Below, one piece after another: positions 18,107-29,713 of a stretch of DNA of 64,000 nt (positions within the stretch are counted from its first letter, which is position 1; every line of letters starts with the position of its first letter). The position numbers and the translations under genes were made by a program. Below the pieces are notes generated by a model, which saw nothing but the letters and a program-made list of their open reading frames with translations, did no database searches and had not been told where the DNA came from. The stretch comes from an uncultured SAR86 cluster bacterium (GTDB lineage Bacteria > Pseudomonadota > Gammaproteobacteria > Magnimaribacterales > D2472). The stretch is from contig CACNRI010000004.1 in the NCBI GenBank assembly GCA_902622845.1, positions 1 through 64,000 of the forward strand, written 5' to 3'.

Positions 18107-18398
18107 TTTCATCCTCTTCTTCAAAAACTATGAACTCTTCTTCAGGCATTGTGAGGTTAAATTTTTCACGAGCAATATTTTCAATATGCATATTTGGGTT
18201 TTCTTGAGCTTGTTTAATACTTTCAGATAACTTTTTATTTTCATCCATTAGTCTTTGATTTTCTTCTAGCAACTCTTTGTTGCTCTCAACAATCATATTT
18301 CTCTCATTAATACCGCTTTCACTGAAAAATAATGCATACAAAAGGGCTGCAATAAGAAAGAAAAATAAAATTATAATTAAAGGCGCTAATCTCATCAT
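18099..18398 (-). CDS. ftsB: Cell division protein FtsB
   Basis: FtsB forms the FtsQLB divisome subcomplex. The 99-residue protein has one N-terminal membrane helix (LAPLIIILFFFLIAALLYALFF) and then a leucine/glutamate-rich coiled coil to about residue 70. A conserved IAREKFNLTMPEEEF segment follows, and the tail is acidic. It shares a TGATG junction with eno, the normal eno-ftsB neighbourhood. A second ATG 3 nt later could also be the start. Confidence 0.92.
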   Translation of the reverse strand: MMRLAPLIIILFFFLIAALLYALFFSESGINERNMIVESNKELLEENQRLMDENKKLSESIKQAQENPNMHIENIAREKFNLTMPEEEFIVFEEEDENE

Positions 18399-19669
18399 CA
18401 GCCATATGAAAAGCTATTTTTCTTATCAATCCAATAAAGCCTATTATATTTTGCAACCCTTTCAGATCTGCATGGTGCTCCCGTTTTAATTTGACCGGCT
18501 CCTGTTCCAACTGCGAGATCAGAAATTGATGAGTCCTCGGTCTCTCCAGATCTGTGCGAAATAATATTTTGATAGTCGTTATTTAAGGCAATAGAAATCG
18601 TTTCAAGTGTTTCTGATATTGTTCCAATTTGGTTATATTTTATTAAAACTGAATTAGCAATCTCATCACTTATTCCTTTTTTGAGGACTTCAGGGTTTGT
18701 AACAAAAAGATCATCACCAACAAGCTGACATTTTCCTCCAATTTGTTTAGTAAGCATTTTCCATCCCTCTAGATCATTTTCATCCATCCCATCTTCAATA
18801 GATATTATTGGGAAATCATTTGCCAAACCCTCTAAATATTCAGCAAATTCTGAACTAGTAAGTTCTCTATCTTCACCCTTAAGATGATAAGCGCCATTTT
18901 CATAAAATTCACTTGCAGCACAATCCAAGGATATACAGATATCTGAACCTAACTTAAGATCAGTTTTATCTACCGCCCTTGCTATTAACTCAAGAGCTTC
19001 TCTATTTGTGTTGAGATTTGGAGCAAACCCACCTTCATCACCTACTGCAGTTGATAGGCCTTTTTCTTTAAGAATAGATTTAAGATTCCAATATATCTCA
19101 GAAGACCACTGCATAGCTTGCGAAAAATTAACAGCTCCTTTTGGAATAATCATGAATTCTTGTATATCGATATTGTTGTCGGCATGCTCACCACCGTTAA
19201 GAATATTTAACATGGGTATTGGAATAACTTGGTCAATTGTTTTGCCCATTTTATTACCAAGCAAAATGTTAAAATAATTATGTAAATCTAAATTCTCTGA
19301 TTTAGATGATGCTTTTGCAGAAGCTATTGATACAGAAAGAATTGCATTAGCTCCAAGATTAGATTTGTCACTTGTACCATCTAAGTTATTTAAGATTTGA
19401 TCGATATAATCTTGGTCAAGAGGATTCTCTCCTATAAGAGAATTCTTTATGCGATCGTTAACATTATCTATGGCTTTTGTAACGCCTTTACCGAGGAATG
19501 CTTGACCTCCATCTCGTAGCTCAAGAGCTTCTTTTTCCCCAGTTGAAGCGCCGCTTGGGACCATTGCAACTGCACTAGTTCCATCATCTAATAGTATTTC
19601 AGTAGAAATTGTAGGAAGTCCTCTTGAATCCAGAACTTGAATGGAGGTTAGATTTTCAATTTTGGGCAT
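18398..19669 (-). CDS. eno: Enolase
   Basis: Enolase interconverts 2-phosphoglycerate and phosphoenolpyruvate. Key blocks are VLDSRGLPTISTE, VPSGASTGEKEALELRD, AVGDEGGFAPNL, ISIEDGMDENDLEGW, QLVGDDLFVTN and SHRSGETEDSSISDLAVG, covering the metal- and substrate-binding residues. The protein has 423 residues, slightly shorter than usual. It begins 1 nt after the kdsA stop and ends in overlap with ftsB, so the operon order pyrG-kdsA-eno-ftsB is as in other gammaproteobacteria. Confidence 0.98.
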   Translation of the reverse strand: MPKIENLTSIQVLDSRGLPTISTEILLDDGTSAVAMVPSGASTGEKEALELRDGGQAFLGKGVTKAIDNVNDRIKNSLIGENPLDQDYIDQILNNLDGTSDKSNLGANAILSVSIASAKASSKSENLDLHNYFNILLGNKMGKTIDQVIPIPMLNILNGGEHADNNIDIQEFMIIPKGAVNFSQAMQWSSEIYWNLKSILKEKGLSTAVGDEGGFAPNLNTNREALELIARAVDKTDLKLGSDICISLDCAASEFYENGAYHLKGEDRELTSSEFAEYLEGLANDFPIISIEDGMDENDLEGWKMLTKQIGGKCQLVGDDLFVTNPEVLKKGISDEIANSVLIKYNQIGTISETLETISIALNNDYQNIISHRSGETEDSSISDLAVGTGAGQIKTGAPCRSERVAKYNRLYWIDKKNSFSYG

Positions 19670-19670
19670 T

Positions 19671-22150
<2,480 letters not shown>

Positions 22151-22198
22151 TCATGATGGGATAACAGAATAACAGATATTAAAGATTATATAAATAAT

Positions 22199-23290
22199 TT
22201 ATGGAGCTAACTCTGCAGTTTCTTTGAATAATGGTCTTGATAGATCAGCCCAGTCGATGTCAGCATCACTTGCATCGTCTTCGTACTCAAGAATACCAAG
22301 TTTCTCGAATTTTGGTCTGATTGAATCAGTTAGTAGTCCAATTCTCTTCAGATTTGGCATAACTCTTTGAAAAAGAAGTTTTTGGAATGTTTGCATTATT
22401 TCGGAACTTAGCTGAAATTGTCTTGCATCTTCAACGTTCCAACCAAAGTGTTCATAGACTTCTATGGAAACAAGTCTTTCTTTACTTAAGTAGCATGCCT
22501 CGTAGGCAAACTGAGCTCTTTCCTCAATCTCTTTTTCGGATAAAGTTGTTACAAACTCTTCTAAATAATTAATGCCAAAAGTAACATGCCTTGCTTCATC
22601 TCGGATTATTAAATCAAGCATATCTTTTAAGACAGGATCTGGTGTTAAGTCCCTTGAAGTTCTGAAAGCTGCTAGTGCCAGTCCTTCAATAATTAACTGC
22701 ATCCCAATGAACTTAAGATCCCATCTTGGATCTGTAAGGATTTTATCTAAAATTGATTTAAGAGCGTTACCTATTGGATACATGAGCTCCATTCTCGATT
22801 GAACATATCTGTTAAAGCTTTCCACATGTCTAGCTTCATCAAAAGTTTGTGAAGCTGCATAAAGCTTTGCATTATAAGTTGGTGCACAACTAGTTAGCTG
22901 GGATGCTACAAGCAAAGCTCCCTGCTCGCCATGCAGGAACTGGCTCATGCTCCATGCCTGTCTATGCCTTAAAAATCTCAACTTTTCATTGTCTGACATC
23001 TTAATATAAGGCTCATAATCGTCCCAAAATATTGGTGGTGGTTCATCTAAATGAACTACGGGTCTATCCCAGTTAATATCCATGTTAGAGTTCCAATTTA
23101 GCTCTTTCCCTAACTCATAGAGCTTTTTTATTCTATTATCTTGGATTGTATAGTCCCAATTATATGATCCTGTTAAAGGCGTATTAAAAATTTCTACAAC
23201 ATCAGTAACATCATTCTCAGACATATATTCAGGCAAGTCATCTGAGTCAATTACCTTTCTAGGTGTATTATTAAGATAGTTAATTTTCAT
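22199..23290 (-). CDS. Ferritin-like diiron-carboxylate protein of unknown substrate
   Basis: A 363-residue soluble protein with two matching iron-binding half-sites. These are E122 (HGEQGA) with E152/H155 (DEARHVESF), and E202 (IIEGLA) with E232/H235 (DEARHVTFG). The identical 30-residue spacing in both halves is the signature of a four-helix-bundle diiron oxygenase or oxidase, the ribonucleotide reductase R2/AurF-like superfamily. It is not an R2 subunit by length or flanking sequence. It sits directly against alr (1 nt) in a run of housekeeping genes, which does not reveal a substrate. Possible roles include an N-oxygenase, a hydroxylase or a desaturase-like enzyme. Confidence 0.8.
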   Translation of the reverse strand: MKINYLNNTPRKVIDSDDLPEYMSENDVTDVVEIFNTPLTGSYNWDYTIQDNRIKKLYELGKELNWNSNMDINWDRPVVHLDEPPPIFWDDYEPYIKMSDNEKLRFLRHRQAWSMSQFLHGEQGALLVASQLTSCAPTYNAKLYAASQTFDEARHVESFNRYVQSRMELMYPIGNALKSILDKILTDPRWDLKFIGMQLIIEGLALAAFRTSRDLTPDPVLKDMLDLIIRDEARHVTFGINYLEEFVTTLSEKEIEERAQFAYEACYLSKERLVSIEVYEHFGWNVEDARQFQLSSEIMQTFQKLLFQRVMPNLKRIGLLTDSIRPKFEKLGILEYEDDASDADIDWADLSRPLFKETAELAP

Positions 23291-24343
23291 CTAAATTACT
23301 TTTACTTTTACTCTGTTACTGATTCTAGTCATAAGCTCATATGAAATCAATCCATTATTGTTTGAAAATTCATTGATTGGAAGTTCTTCACACCAGAATG
23401 AAACAAGATCGTTTTCTGAGACTTGAGGAAGATTTGTAATATCTATTGATACTAAATCCATACTCACTCTCCCAAAAATAACTGCCTGCTTGTCATTTAC
23501 CAACACCTTGGTCCCATCAATTGTTGTCTGAGGGATTCCGTCAGCATACCCAGCATAGACTATCGCAATTCTCATATCCTTAGATGCTTTCTTTCTTCCA
23601 CCATATCCAACTCTTTCTCCTTTTCTAATCTTTCTTATCGAAATTATTGGAGCTCTGAATGTCATTGCTGTTTTTAAATTTAAATTTTTTGATTCTCCAC
23701 CGTAAGCTGCTATACCTGACCTAACCCAATCAAATGAAAGATGAGGGAAATTCATTAAGCATGCGCTATTACAGATACTTCTTTTTGTTTTCCTCTCAAC
23801 TATATCAAAGGCTTTTTCAAATTTATTTATTTGCATTTCATTCATTGGATCATCCGGATTATCTGCACATGCCATATGTGTCATAAGCACAGAATCAGAA
23901 CTTATGATCCCATTTTCGTAGGCTTCTTTTAATTCTTCATGTGAGAGTCCTAATCTATTCATGCCAGTATTTACCTTTACCCAAAGGCCAAGCTCATTAT
24001 CATCCTTTCCAATAAATTTAAATTGGCTCATTTTGTGAATAGCTACTTGAATGTTATTTTCTCTAGCTATATTTATTTCATGCTCTGTATAAATACCTTG
24101 CATAAGAAGAATGGGCTTGCTGGTAGTTTTTCTGACTAAAATAGCCTCTTCCATTCTAACGACACCGAAAGCATCAACATAACTTTCAAGATTTTTTATA
24201 ATCTCTTTTAAACTGTGTCCATATGCATTACTTTTCACAATGAACATAAATTTTGAATCACTGCTTATGAGTGATTTTAGATGAGAAATATTGCTAATAA
24301 TTTTAGAGCTATCGACAATTAGCTCAGCTGAGTGAGTTGTCAT
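23291..24343 (-). CDS. alr: Alanine racemase
   Basis: Alr makes D-alanine for peptidoglycan, supplying Ddl encoded elsewhere in this window. The PLP lysine is in FIVKSNAYGHSL near residue 38. The second catalytic residue region is GERVGYGGRKKASKD, followed by IAIVYAGYADGIPQ and VIFGRVSMDLVSIDIT. Length is 350 residues. It overlaps dnaB by 4 nt (ATGA), matching the common dnaB-alr pairing. Confidence 0.96.
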   Translation of the reverse strand: MTTHSAELIVDSSKIISNISHLKSLISSDSKFMFIVKSNAYGHSLKEIIKNLESYVDAFGVVRMEEAILVRKTTSKPILLMQGIYTEHEINIARENNIQVAIHKMSQFKFIGKDDNELGLWVKVNTGMNRLGLSHEELKEAYENGIISSDSVLMTHMACADNPDDPMNEMQINKFEKAFDIVERKTKRSICNSACLMNFPHLSFDWVRSGIAAYGGESKNLNLKTAMTFRAPIISIRKIRKGERVGYGGRKKASKDMRIAIVYAGYADGIPQTTIDGTKVLVNDKQAVIFGRVSMDLVSIDITNLPQVSENDLVSFWCEELPINEFSNNNGLISYELMTRISNRVKVKVI

Positions 24344-25731
24344 TCAAACTTACTATAAAGACCCTCCTCTGGGAGCCGGTCGTCAGGAACAAAGTCCTCA
24401 AATCTTGCATACTGCTTTAAAAAAGTAAGATAAGTTTTTCCAATTGGGCCATTTCTTTGTTTTCCAATAATTATCTCAGCCTTATTTCCTTGATCAGTAT
24501 CCTCATTGTAAACTTCGTCTCTGTAAATAAATAAGATTACATCCGCATCCTGCTCAATTGCACCAGAGTCTCTTAAATCAGCCATCATAGGTCTTTTATC
24601 TGTTCTTTGTTCAACAGCCCTGTTTAGCTGTGAAAGAGCTATGACGGGAACATTTAATTCTTTAGCCAAAGATTTTAAGGATCTCGAGATTTCAGAAATC
24701 TGATTCACACGATTTTCAAGAGTTCCAGGAACCTGCATTAACTGCAAATAATCTACTACAATTAGAGAAAGTCCATTTGGCTCTTGTCTATTTATTCGTC
24801 TTGCTCTGGCTCTTAGCTCCATAGGCGAGAGTAGAGAGCTATCATCAATGTATAGAGGAAGTTCGCGCAACCTTTTGCTTTGCTCAACCACCTGAGTGAC
24901 TTGTTTATTGTCAAGCTTTCCTGATCGTACGTCTTGTTGATCCAGTCTAGACATTCCTGAAAGTAATCTAGTAGTTAGTGATTCTGCGGGCATCTCAAGA
25001 CTAAAGACAAGAACTGCTCCTGTATTTTCATCATTCTCTACTAAAACATTCTCAGCTATATTCATCGCAAATGCAGTTTTACCCATACTTGGTCTTCCTG
25101 CTACGACAATAAGATCTCCGTCTTGAAGTCCCTGCAATTTATTATCAATTGCTTTAAAGCCAGTTGAACTTCCCAAGAGTTGAGAGCCGCTTTCAGCCAA
25201 TTGATGAAGTCTATCAATCGATTTTGGTATTAATTCCTTCATTGATTGAATGCTAGATTGAGACCTGTTAGCTTCATCATTTAAAGAAAATATTTTTCTT
25301 TCAGCCTCATCTAGAAGGCTAAAACCATCCATTCCTTGAGGATTGTTTATTAATTCAGCAATTTCAGAATTTGCTTTCATAAGTTGTCTTGCTACAGATC
25401 TTTGTCTTATGATTTCGGCATATGCCTCGAGGTTCGCTGCAGTTGGGGTTTCGGTTGCTAAAGATATAAGATAATCTTTACCTCCGATTTTATTGAGAAG
25501 GTTCTTACTATCGAGCTTTTCAGAAACTGTAAGTGGATCAAGTGGCTTATTCTCATTAATAAGCTCTCCCATGCTCTCAAAAATTAATTGGTGATCTTTG
25601 CCATGGAAGTCTTTATCAGAAATTTTGAGTATAACTGAATCAAATCTCTCAGTTTCCAACATGAGGCCACCTAAAACGGCTTTCTCTGCTTCTCTTGCTT
25701 GTTTGTTAAAATTGCTAGTTATTTCTGACAT
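24340..25731 (-). CDS. dnaB: Replicative DNA helicase DnaB
   Basis: DnaB is the hexameric 5'-3' helicase of the replication fork. The N-terminal helical domain (residues 10-110) is followed by the RecA-like ATPase domain with Walker A GRPSMGKTAFAMNIA, Walker B LIVVDYLQLM and the arginine-finger region KQRNGPIG. The product has 463 residues, and no intein is present. It follows rplI with a 38-nt gap and overlaps alr. Confidence 0.97.
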   Translation of the reverse strand: MSEITSNFNKQAREAEKAVLGGLMLETERFDSVILKISDKDFHGKDHQLIFESMGELINENKPLDPLTVSEKLDSKNLLNKIGGKDYLISLATETPTAANLEAYAEIIRQRSVARQLMKANSEIAELINNPQGMDGFSLLDEAERKIFSLNDEANRSQSSIQSMKELIPKSIDRLHQLAESGSQLLGSSTGFKAIDNKLQGLQDGDLIVVAGRPSMGKTAFAMNIAENVLVENDENTGAVLVFSLEMPAESLTTRLLSGMSRLDQQDVRSGKLDNKQVTQVVEQSKRLRELPLYIDDSSLLSPMELRARARRINRQEPNGLSLIVVDYLQLMQVPGTLENRVNQISEISRSLKSLAKELNVPVIALSQLNRAVEQRTDKRPMMADLRDSGAIEQDADVILFIYRDEVYNEDTDQGNKAEIIIGKQRNGPIGKTYLTFLKQYARFEDFVPDDRLPEEGLYSKFE

Positions 25732-25769
25732 GGGTTTATGATTTTTACATCATATTCAAAAATAAACAA

Positions 25770-26216
25770 CTACTCTGATTCTACTTTTACTATGATTTCG
25801 GTTGAAACCTCTTGGTGGAAGTATATTGTTACTGAATGCTCGCCTATTTCCTTAATTGGACCCTCTGGAAGTTGAACTTGACTCTTATCAATCTGAATAT
25901 CTGATGACTGACATGCTTCTTCTATTTCTCTAGTTCCAATTGAACCATACATAGAACCCTCTTCGGAAACAGCAACTTTGATTACTACTTCTTTTCCGGA
26001 TACAGCATCTGCTGCTGCTTGAGCCTGAACTTTAAGATCTTCTGATTCTGCAGCTAATTCAGCTTTTTTTGCTTCAACTATTTTTATATTCTCTTCATTA
26101 GCAAACATTGCTTTTTTTTGAGGTATTAAATAATTTCTTGCAAACCCTGACTTCACATTAACAACATCACCAATGTCACCAAGGCGAATAATTTTATCAA
26201 GTAATATAATTTTCAT
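25770..26216 (-). CDS. rplI: 50S ribosomal protein bL9
   Basis: bL9 binds 23S rRNA and projects from the ribosome. The N-terminal domain MKIILLDKIIRLGDIGDVVNVKSGFARNYLIP is typical, and a helical connector and C-terminal domain follow. Length (148 residues) is normal. It starts 2 nt after rpsR in the rpsF-rpsR-rplI-dnaB operon. Confidence 0.97.
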   Translation of the reverse strand: MKIILLDKIIRLGDIGDVVNVKSGFARNYLIPQKKAMFANEENIKIVEAKKAELAAESEDLKVQAQAAADAVSGKEVVIKVAVSEEGSMYGSIGTREIEEACQSSDIQIDKSQVQLPEGPIKEIGEHSVTIYFHQEVSTEIIVKVESE

Positions 26217-26218
26217 AT

Positions 26219-26410
26219 TTAGTTATGTGAATCTGTATATGGCAATAGAGCCATATATCTGGCAACCTTAATTGCTTTTGTAATTTTTCTTTGCTGAGAA
26301 GAGGTTACTCCAGAAACTCTTCCGGGTACGATTTTTCCAGTTTCGGTGATGTACCTCTTAAGTAAATCAATGTTTTTATAATTTATAAATTTTGAATCGA
26401 GATTACTCAT
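26219..26410 (-). CDS. rpsR: 30S ribosomal protein bS18, short N-terminus
   Basis: bS18 pairs with bS6 on the 30S platform. The core [26 protein letters not shown] and the C-terminal [12 protein letters not shown] are clear. I start at ATG 26410 (MSNLDSK), because AGGAGG stands 6 nt upstream. The ORF-track start at 26431 lies upstream of that site, inside rpsF. The 63-residue product lacks the roughly 12-residue basic RRR-K-C stretch found at the N-terminus of E. coli bS18. The start overlaps the rpsF stop by 8 nt. Confidence 0.93.
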   Translation of the reverse strand: MSNLDSKFINYKNIDLLKRYITETGKIVPGRVSGVTSSQQRKITKAIKVARYMALLPYTDSHN

Positions 26411-26903
26411 CTTTAGCCTCCTCTTTTTCATTCTCAGCTTGTTTATCTTCAGTTACTTTTTCCTCTTCGCCCGCTTCGTTTGCGGTTTCCTTAGCATCAC
26501 CTGATTTTTTGTCACCATCTTTTTTTGTATCTTCTTTTTTGTCGGCTGATTTCGAGGCTTTTTTAGATTTATCCTCTTCTTTCGCAGAGTCTTCTTTTAA
26601 ATCAGATTCAAAGTCTGGAACATTATTAATTTTTACGAATAAATGTCTAATTATCATATCGTTAAACTTTATCTTGTTTTCAATTTCAGAAACATTTTCT
26701 GGGATACCTTCTACATAATAGAAAAGGTAGTGGCCTTTGTTATGGTCATCTATTGAGTATGCAAGCTTTCTTCTTCCTACATCTTCTAACCTAGATATGG
26801 AAAAATTATTATCTGATAATAGTTTTTCAAAACTAGTAAAGAACTTATCAATATCCTTTGAAAGATCAGGATTAATTATTAAAGCTATTTCGTAATTCTG
26901 CAT
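26403..26903 (-). CDS. rpsF: 30S ribosomal protein bS6 with long charged tail
   Basis: bS6 binds bS18 and 16S rRNA. Residues 1 to about 98 form the normal domain ([35 protein letters not shown]). They are followed by about 66 residues made almost entirely of Lys, Glu, Asp, Ala and Ser, ending EKEEAKDE. E. coli bS6 has only a short tail, extended after translation by RimK with glutamates. The low-complexity tail is encoded here. No priB lies between rpsF and rpsR. Confidence 0.94.
   Translation of the reverse strand: MQNYEIALIINPDLSKDIDKFFTSFEKLLSDNNFSISRLEDVGRRKLAYSIDDHNKGHYLFYYVEGIPENVSEIENKIKFNDMIIRHLFVKINNVPDFESDLKEDSAKEEDKSKKASKSADKKEDTKKDGDKKSGDAKETANEAGEEEKVTEDKQAENEKEEAKDE
26417..26422 (-). 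promoter_or_regulatory. Ribosome-binding site fixing the rpsR start
   Basis: AGGAGG on the minus strand, inside the last codons of rpsF, stands 6 nt before ATG 26410. It is a full Shine-Dalgarno match, and it decides between two possible rpsR starts. Confidence 0.85.
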
Positions 26904-26957
26904 TTTTACCCTATGGTTATAAGATTTAACACTTATTTGCTAAATCAAGGTGAGTGA

Positions 26958-26985
26958 ATTATATATAAAATTTGTTTCTAATCAA
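26958..26985 (-). promoter_or_regulatory. Probable rpsF operon promoter
   Basis: On the minus strand TTGATT (26985-26980) and TATAAT (26963-26958) are spaced by 16 nt, about 55 nt before the rpsF start. The -35 overlaps the ftsA stop codon. The operon rpsF-rpsR-rplI-dnaB-alr would be served by it in addition to read-through from the dcw cluster. Confidence 0.6.
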
Positions 26986-28211
26986 TAATTATTTTTAAGC
27001 CAACTCCATGCTTTGGATACAAAGCTATCTCCTGAGTTTGATACAAGTCCGTTTTTAATTCTGTCATTGCCATAGGCTAATAGACCTATTGAAGTTGCAT
27101 ATATTGGATTTCTAAGAACATTTTCCATTCCTGAAAACTTCTCTGGGACTCCCAATCTAACACTTGTCTGAAAGATTGATTCTGCTAATTCAACTACGCC
27201 CTCCATTTTTGAAGTCCCGCCAGTTAGAACTATGCCAGCAGGAATCTTATGTTCAAATCCATTTCTTTCAATCTCAGCTCTTATCAACTCGAACAACTCA
27301 ACATATCTAGGCTCTATGATCTCTGCCAGTGATCTTCTTGCTAACTCTCTTGGAGGTCTTCCTCCAACTCCCTGAACCTCTATCATGTCTTCGTCATTTG
27401 TAAATTCAGCAACTGCACATCCATATGTTTGTTTTATTTCTTCAGCTTGAGATGTTGGTGTTCTTAAAGCAACGGCAATATCACTTGTTACTTGATCACC
27501 TGCAATTGGTATTACACCTGTAAAAATAATTGATCCAGAATTAAGAATTGCAATATCTGTAGTGCCCCCTCCAATATCAACAATACAAACTCCTAAATCT
27601 TTTTCATCCTCAGTTAGAATTGAATATGAGCTTGCAAGTTGCTCTAGCACAAATGCATTTGCATTTAAATCACAAGAACTAATACATTTCTCAATATTTG
27701 AGATAGCATTTGATGCACATGTTACTAGGTGAACACTAGATTTCAGTCTGACACCAGTCATGCCGATAGGTTCCTTTATTGAGTCTTGCTCATCAATAGT
27801 ATATTCCTGAGGTATAACATGAAGCATTGTCTGATCTGATGGAACAGCTACTGCTCTTGCAGATTCAATAACTGCATCCACGTCAGATTGTTTTACTTCT
27901 TTGTCTTTTATACCAACTACGCCCTCTGAGTTTAGGCTTTTAACGTGATTCCCAGCTATTCCTACAAATATATTTCTAATCTTTTCATCTATTAAAGATT
28001 GAGCCTGTTCAACAGCTTTCTCTATTGCATCTGTTGTTGCATCGATATTAACAACTACACCTTTTTTTAGGCCACTTGATGGATATGTTCCTAATGAAAG
28101 TATTTCTAGATTATCAGATGAGTCATACCTTCCAACTAAACAAACAACTTTTGAGGTACCAATATCTAAACCAACAATAAGATCTTTATTTTTTGATTGA
28201 TTATTTGTCAT
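26982..28211 (-). CDS. ftsA: Cell division protein FtsA
   Basis: FtsA is the actin-like ATPase that tethers FtsZ to the membrane. Actin-fold motifs are LIVGLDIGTSKVVCLVG, CIVDIGGGTTDIAIL and AGIVLTGGTSKMEGV. The C-terminus SKAWSWLKNNY fits the amphipathic membrane-targeting helix. It has 409 residues. It overlaps ftsQ by 11 nt. In most bacteria ftsZ follows; here the next gene is rpsF and ftsZ lies about 14 kb upstream at the head of the cluster. Confidence 0.96.
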   Translation of the reverse strand: MTNNQSKNKDLIVGLDIGTSKVVCLVGRYDSSDNLEILSLGTYPSSGLKKGVVVNIDATTDAIEKAVEQAQSLIDEKIRNIFVGIAGNHVKSLNSEGVVGIKDKEVKQSDVDAVIESARAVAVPSDQTMLHVIPQEYTIDEQDSIKEPIGMTGVRLKSSVHLVTCASNAISNIEKCISSCDLNANAFVLEQLASSYSILTEDEKDLGVCIVDIGGGTTDIAILNSGSIIFTGVIPIAGDQVTSDIAVALRTPTSQAEEIKQTYGCAVAEFTNDEDMIEVQGVGGRPPRELARRSLAEIIEPRYVELFELIRAEIERNGFEHKIPAGIVLTGGTSKMEGVVELAESIFQTSVRLGVPEKFSGMENVLRNPIYATSIGLLAYGNDRIKNGLVSNSGDSFVSKAWSWLKNNY

Positions 28212-28830
28212 ATTTCAGAGAAATTCCTGCATTACTTCTTAAGTCTACTATACTTACATTTTTTCTTTTTGCGTATAAGTATTCAATAGTTTTTAAAAGA
28301 TTTTCAAACTTGTAGCTATCTAAACTTTTACCCAATTTTGCTTCAAAATCTTCAAATTTGAATATCCATCCCTCGACTGAGTTGTAGTTTATAGAAATAA
28401 GCTTATTTTCAACTAAGTCAATCGGATACTTTATCCAGTCAAAAACTTCATAAAGTAATGGCTCTGGACAATTAATCATAAGAATATTGTTAGACAAGGA
28501 ATTCTCATTTTTTGGAAAAATAACTAAATTTTTATCTACATAACTATCACTGTTCCAAACAAAAATAGGTTTTCTTGAATAAATGTTTATAGATGAGGGT
28601 TTGAAAAAGTTTCTTTTAATTTCATATCTTTCAATCCAGTGCTTTTGATCTAAGAAAGTTTTAATTCTTTTAATATTATTTTCATATTTTAATTCTTGTA
28701 TAACCTCAATCATGTAATTTTCATCAAAGGTTTCAACAAAATTAATTTCAAATTCGGCAGAGTGCGAAGGAATGAAAAATAGGATTAAAAAACTTGCTAA
28801 AAAAGTTCTTTTCTTACTTTGTAATTTCAT
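28201..28830 (-). CDS. ftsQ: Divergent FtsQ-like cell division protein
   Basis: The position between ddlB and ftsA identifies this 209-residue protein as the FtsQ equivalent, although sequence resemblance is weak. After only about 8 basic residues comes a hydrophobic stretch ending FFIPSHSAEF, which reads as a cleavable signal peptide rather than the usual FtsQ anchor preceded by a cytoplasmic tail. A POTRA-like domain would lie at about residues 40-80 (RIKTFLDQKHWIERYEIKR), followed by the beta domain, and the end is GISLKYDK. It is shorter than E. coli FtsQ (276 residues). I am sure of the location but only moderately sure of equivalent function. Confidence 0.65.
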   Translation of the reverse strand: MKLQSKKRTFLASFLILFFIPSHSAEFEINFVETFDENYMIEVIQELKYENNIKRIKTFLDQKHWIERYEIKRNFFKPSSINIYSRKPIFVWNSDSYVDKNLVIFPKNENSLSNNILMINCPEPLLYEVFDWIKYPIDLVENKLISINYNSVEGWIFKFEDFEAKLGKSLDSYKFENLLKTIEYLYAKRKNVSIVDLRSNAGISLKYDK

Positions 28831-29713
28831 TTACTAGCTCATCAAAACTAAATCCCTTTAAGCTTGCAGCATAAGGAAAAAGACTATGATCAGTCATACC
28901 TGGAACAGTATTAAGTTCTAATACAAAAAAATTTCCTTTTTGATCCTGCAGAATATCTACTCTGCCCCATCTTGAAAGTCCAAATACTTTGAAACAACTT
29001 TTAGCTATTTCTTTTAATGTATCCAAGTCATTTTCGTTTAAATCAGCTTTAATAATCTGAGTTTCATCATCATCATATTTAGCTTCATAATCATAGAATT
29101 CTCTTTTAGTAATTATTTCTAAGGGTTCAAGAATATGATCATTTAAAAAACCGACGGTAAACTCCCTACCCTCAATAAATCTTTCGACTAAAAATTTTCT
29201 TTCTCTGTCAACTAAATCTACTTTTATCTTCTCTAGATCATATTTTGAGAAATCTGTTACCTTAATAATATCTATACTAGAGCCTTCTTTGCAGGGTTTT
29301 ATAAACACACCTTCTTGAAACTGCTCTTCTATTTTATTTTTAGACTCAATTATTTCTTGAAATGTTTTATACACAGAAAAATCGGGAGTAGGAAGATTGT
29401 GCTGTCTTAATATATTTTTGCAGATTTCTTTGTCCCAGCTATTCTTGCAAGCTTCAAAACCAGAGCCGGTATAGTCAATTCCTGCTTTATCCATTTTGGA
29501 TTGAAGAATACCACTTTCGCCCTCTTCACCATGCAATGCAATAAAAACAAGATTAAAATCTTTTAGCTTTTCCAGCTCTGTTAGATCTGCATAATCAATT
29601 AAGTGAGCTTTATAACCATTCTTTACTAGAGATTTATGAATAAATTTACCGCTTTTAAGTGAAACCTCTCTTTCGGAGGAATTACCTCCGTAGAGTACAC
29701 AGACTTCTTTCAT
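28814..29713 (-). CDS. ddlB: D-alanine-D-alanine ligase
   Basis: Ddl joins two D-alanines for the peptidoglycan stem. ATP-grasp motifs include VLYGGNSSEREVSLKSGK, LHGEEGESGILQ, YTGSGFEACKNSWDKEICK, FIKPCKEGSS and LELNTVPGMTDHSLFP. I start at ATG 29713, which overlaps the murC stop as ATGA and gives the usual family N-terminus; the ORF track adds three residues. Its overlap with ftsQ is 17 nt. Confidence 0.95.
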   Translation of the reverse strand: MKEVCVLYGGNSSEREVSLKSGKFIHKSLVKNGYKAHLIDYADLTELEKLKDFNLVFIALHGEEGESGILQSKMDKAGIDYTGSGFEACKNSWDKEICKNILRQHNLPTPDFSVYKTFQEIIESKNKIEEQFQEGVFIKPCKEGSSIDIIKVTDFSKYDLEKIKVDLVDRERKFLVERFIEGREFTVGFLNDHILEPLEIITKREFYDYEAKYDDDETQIIKADLNENDLDTLKEIAKSCFKVFGLSRWGRVDILQDQKGNFFVLELNTVPGMTDHSLFPYAASLKGFSFDELVNEITK

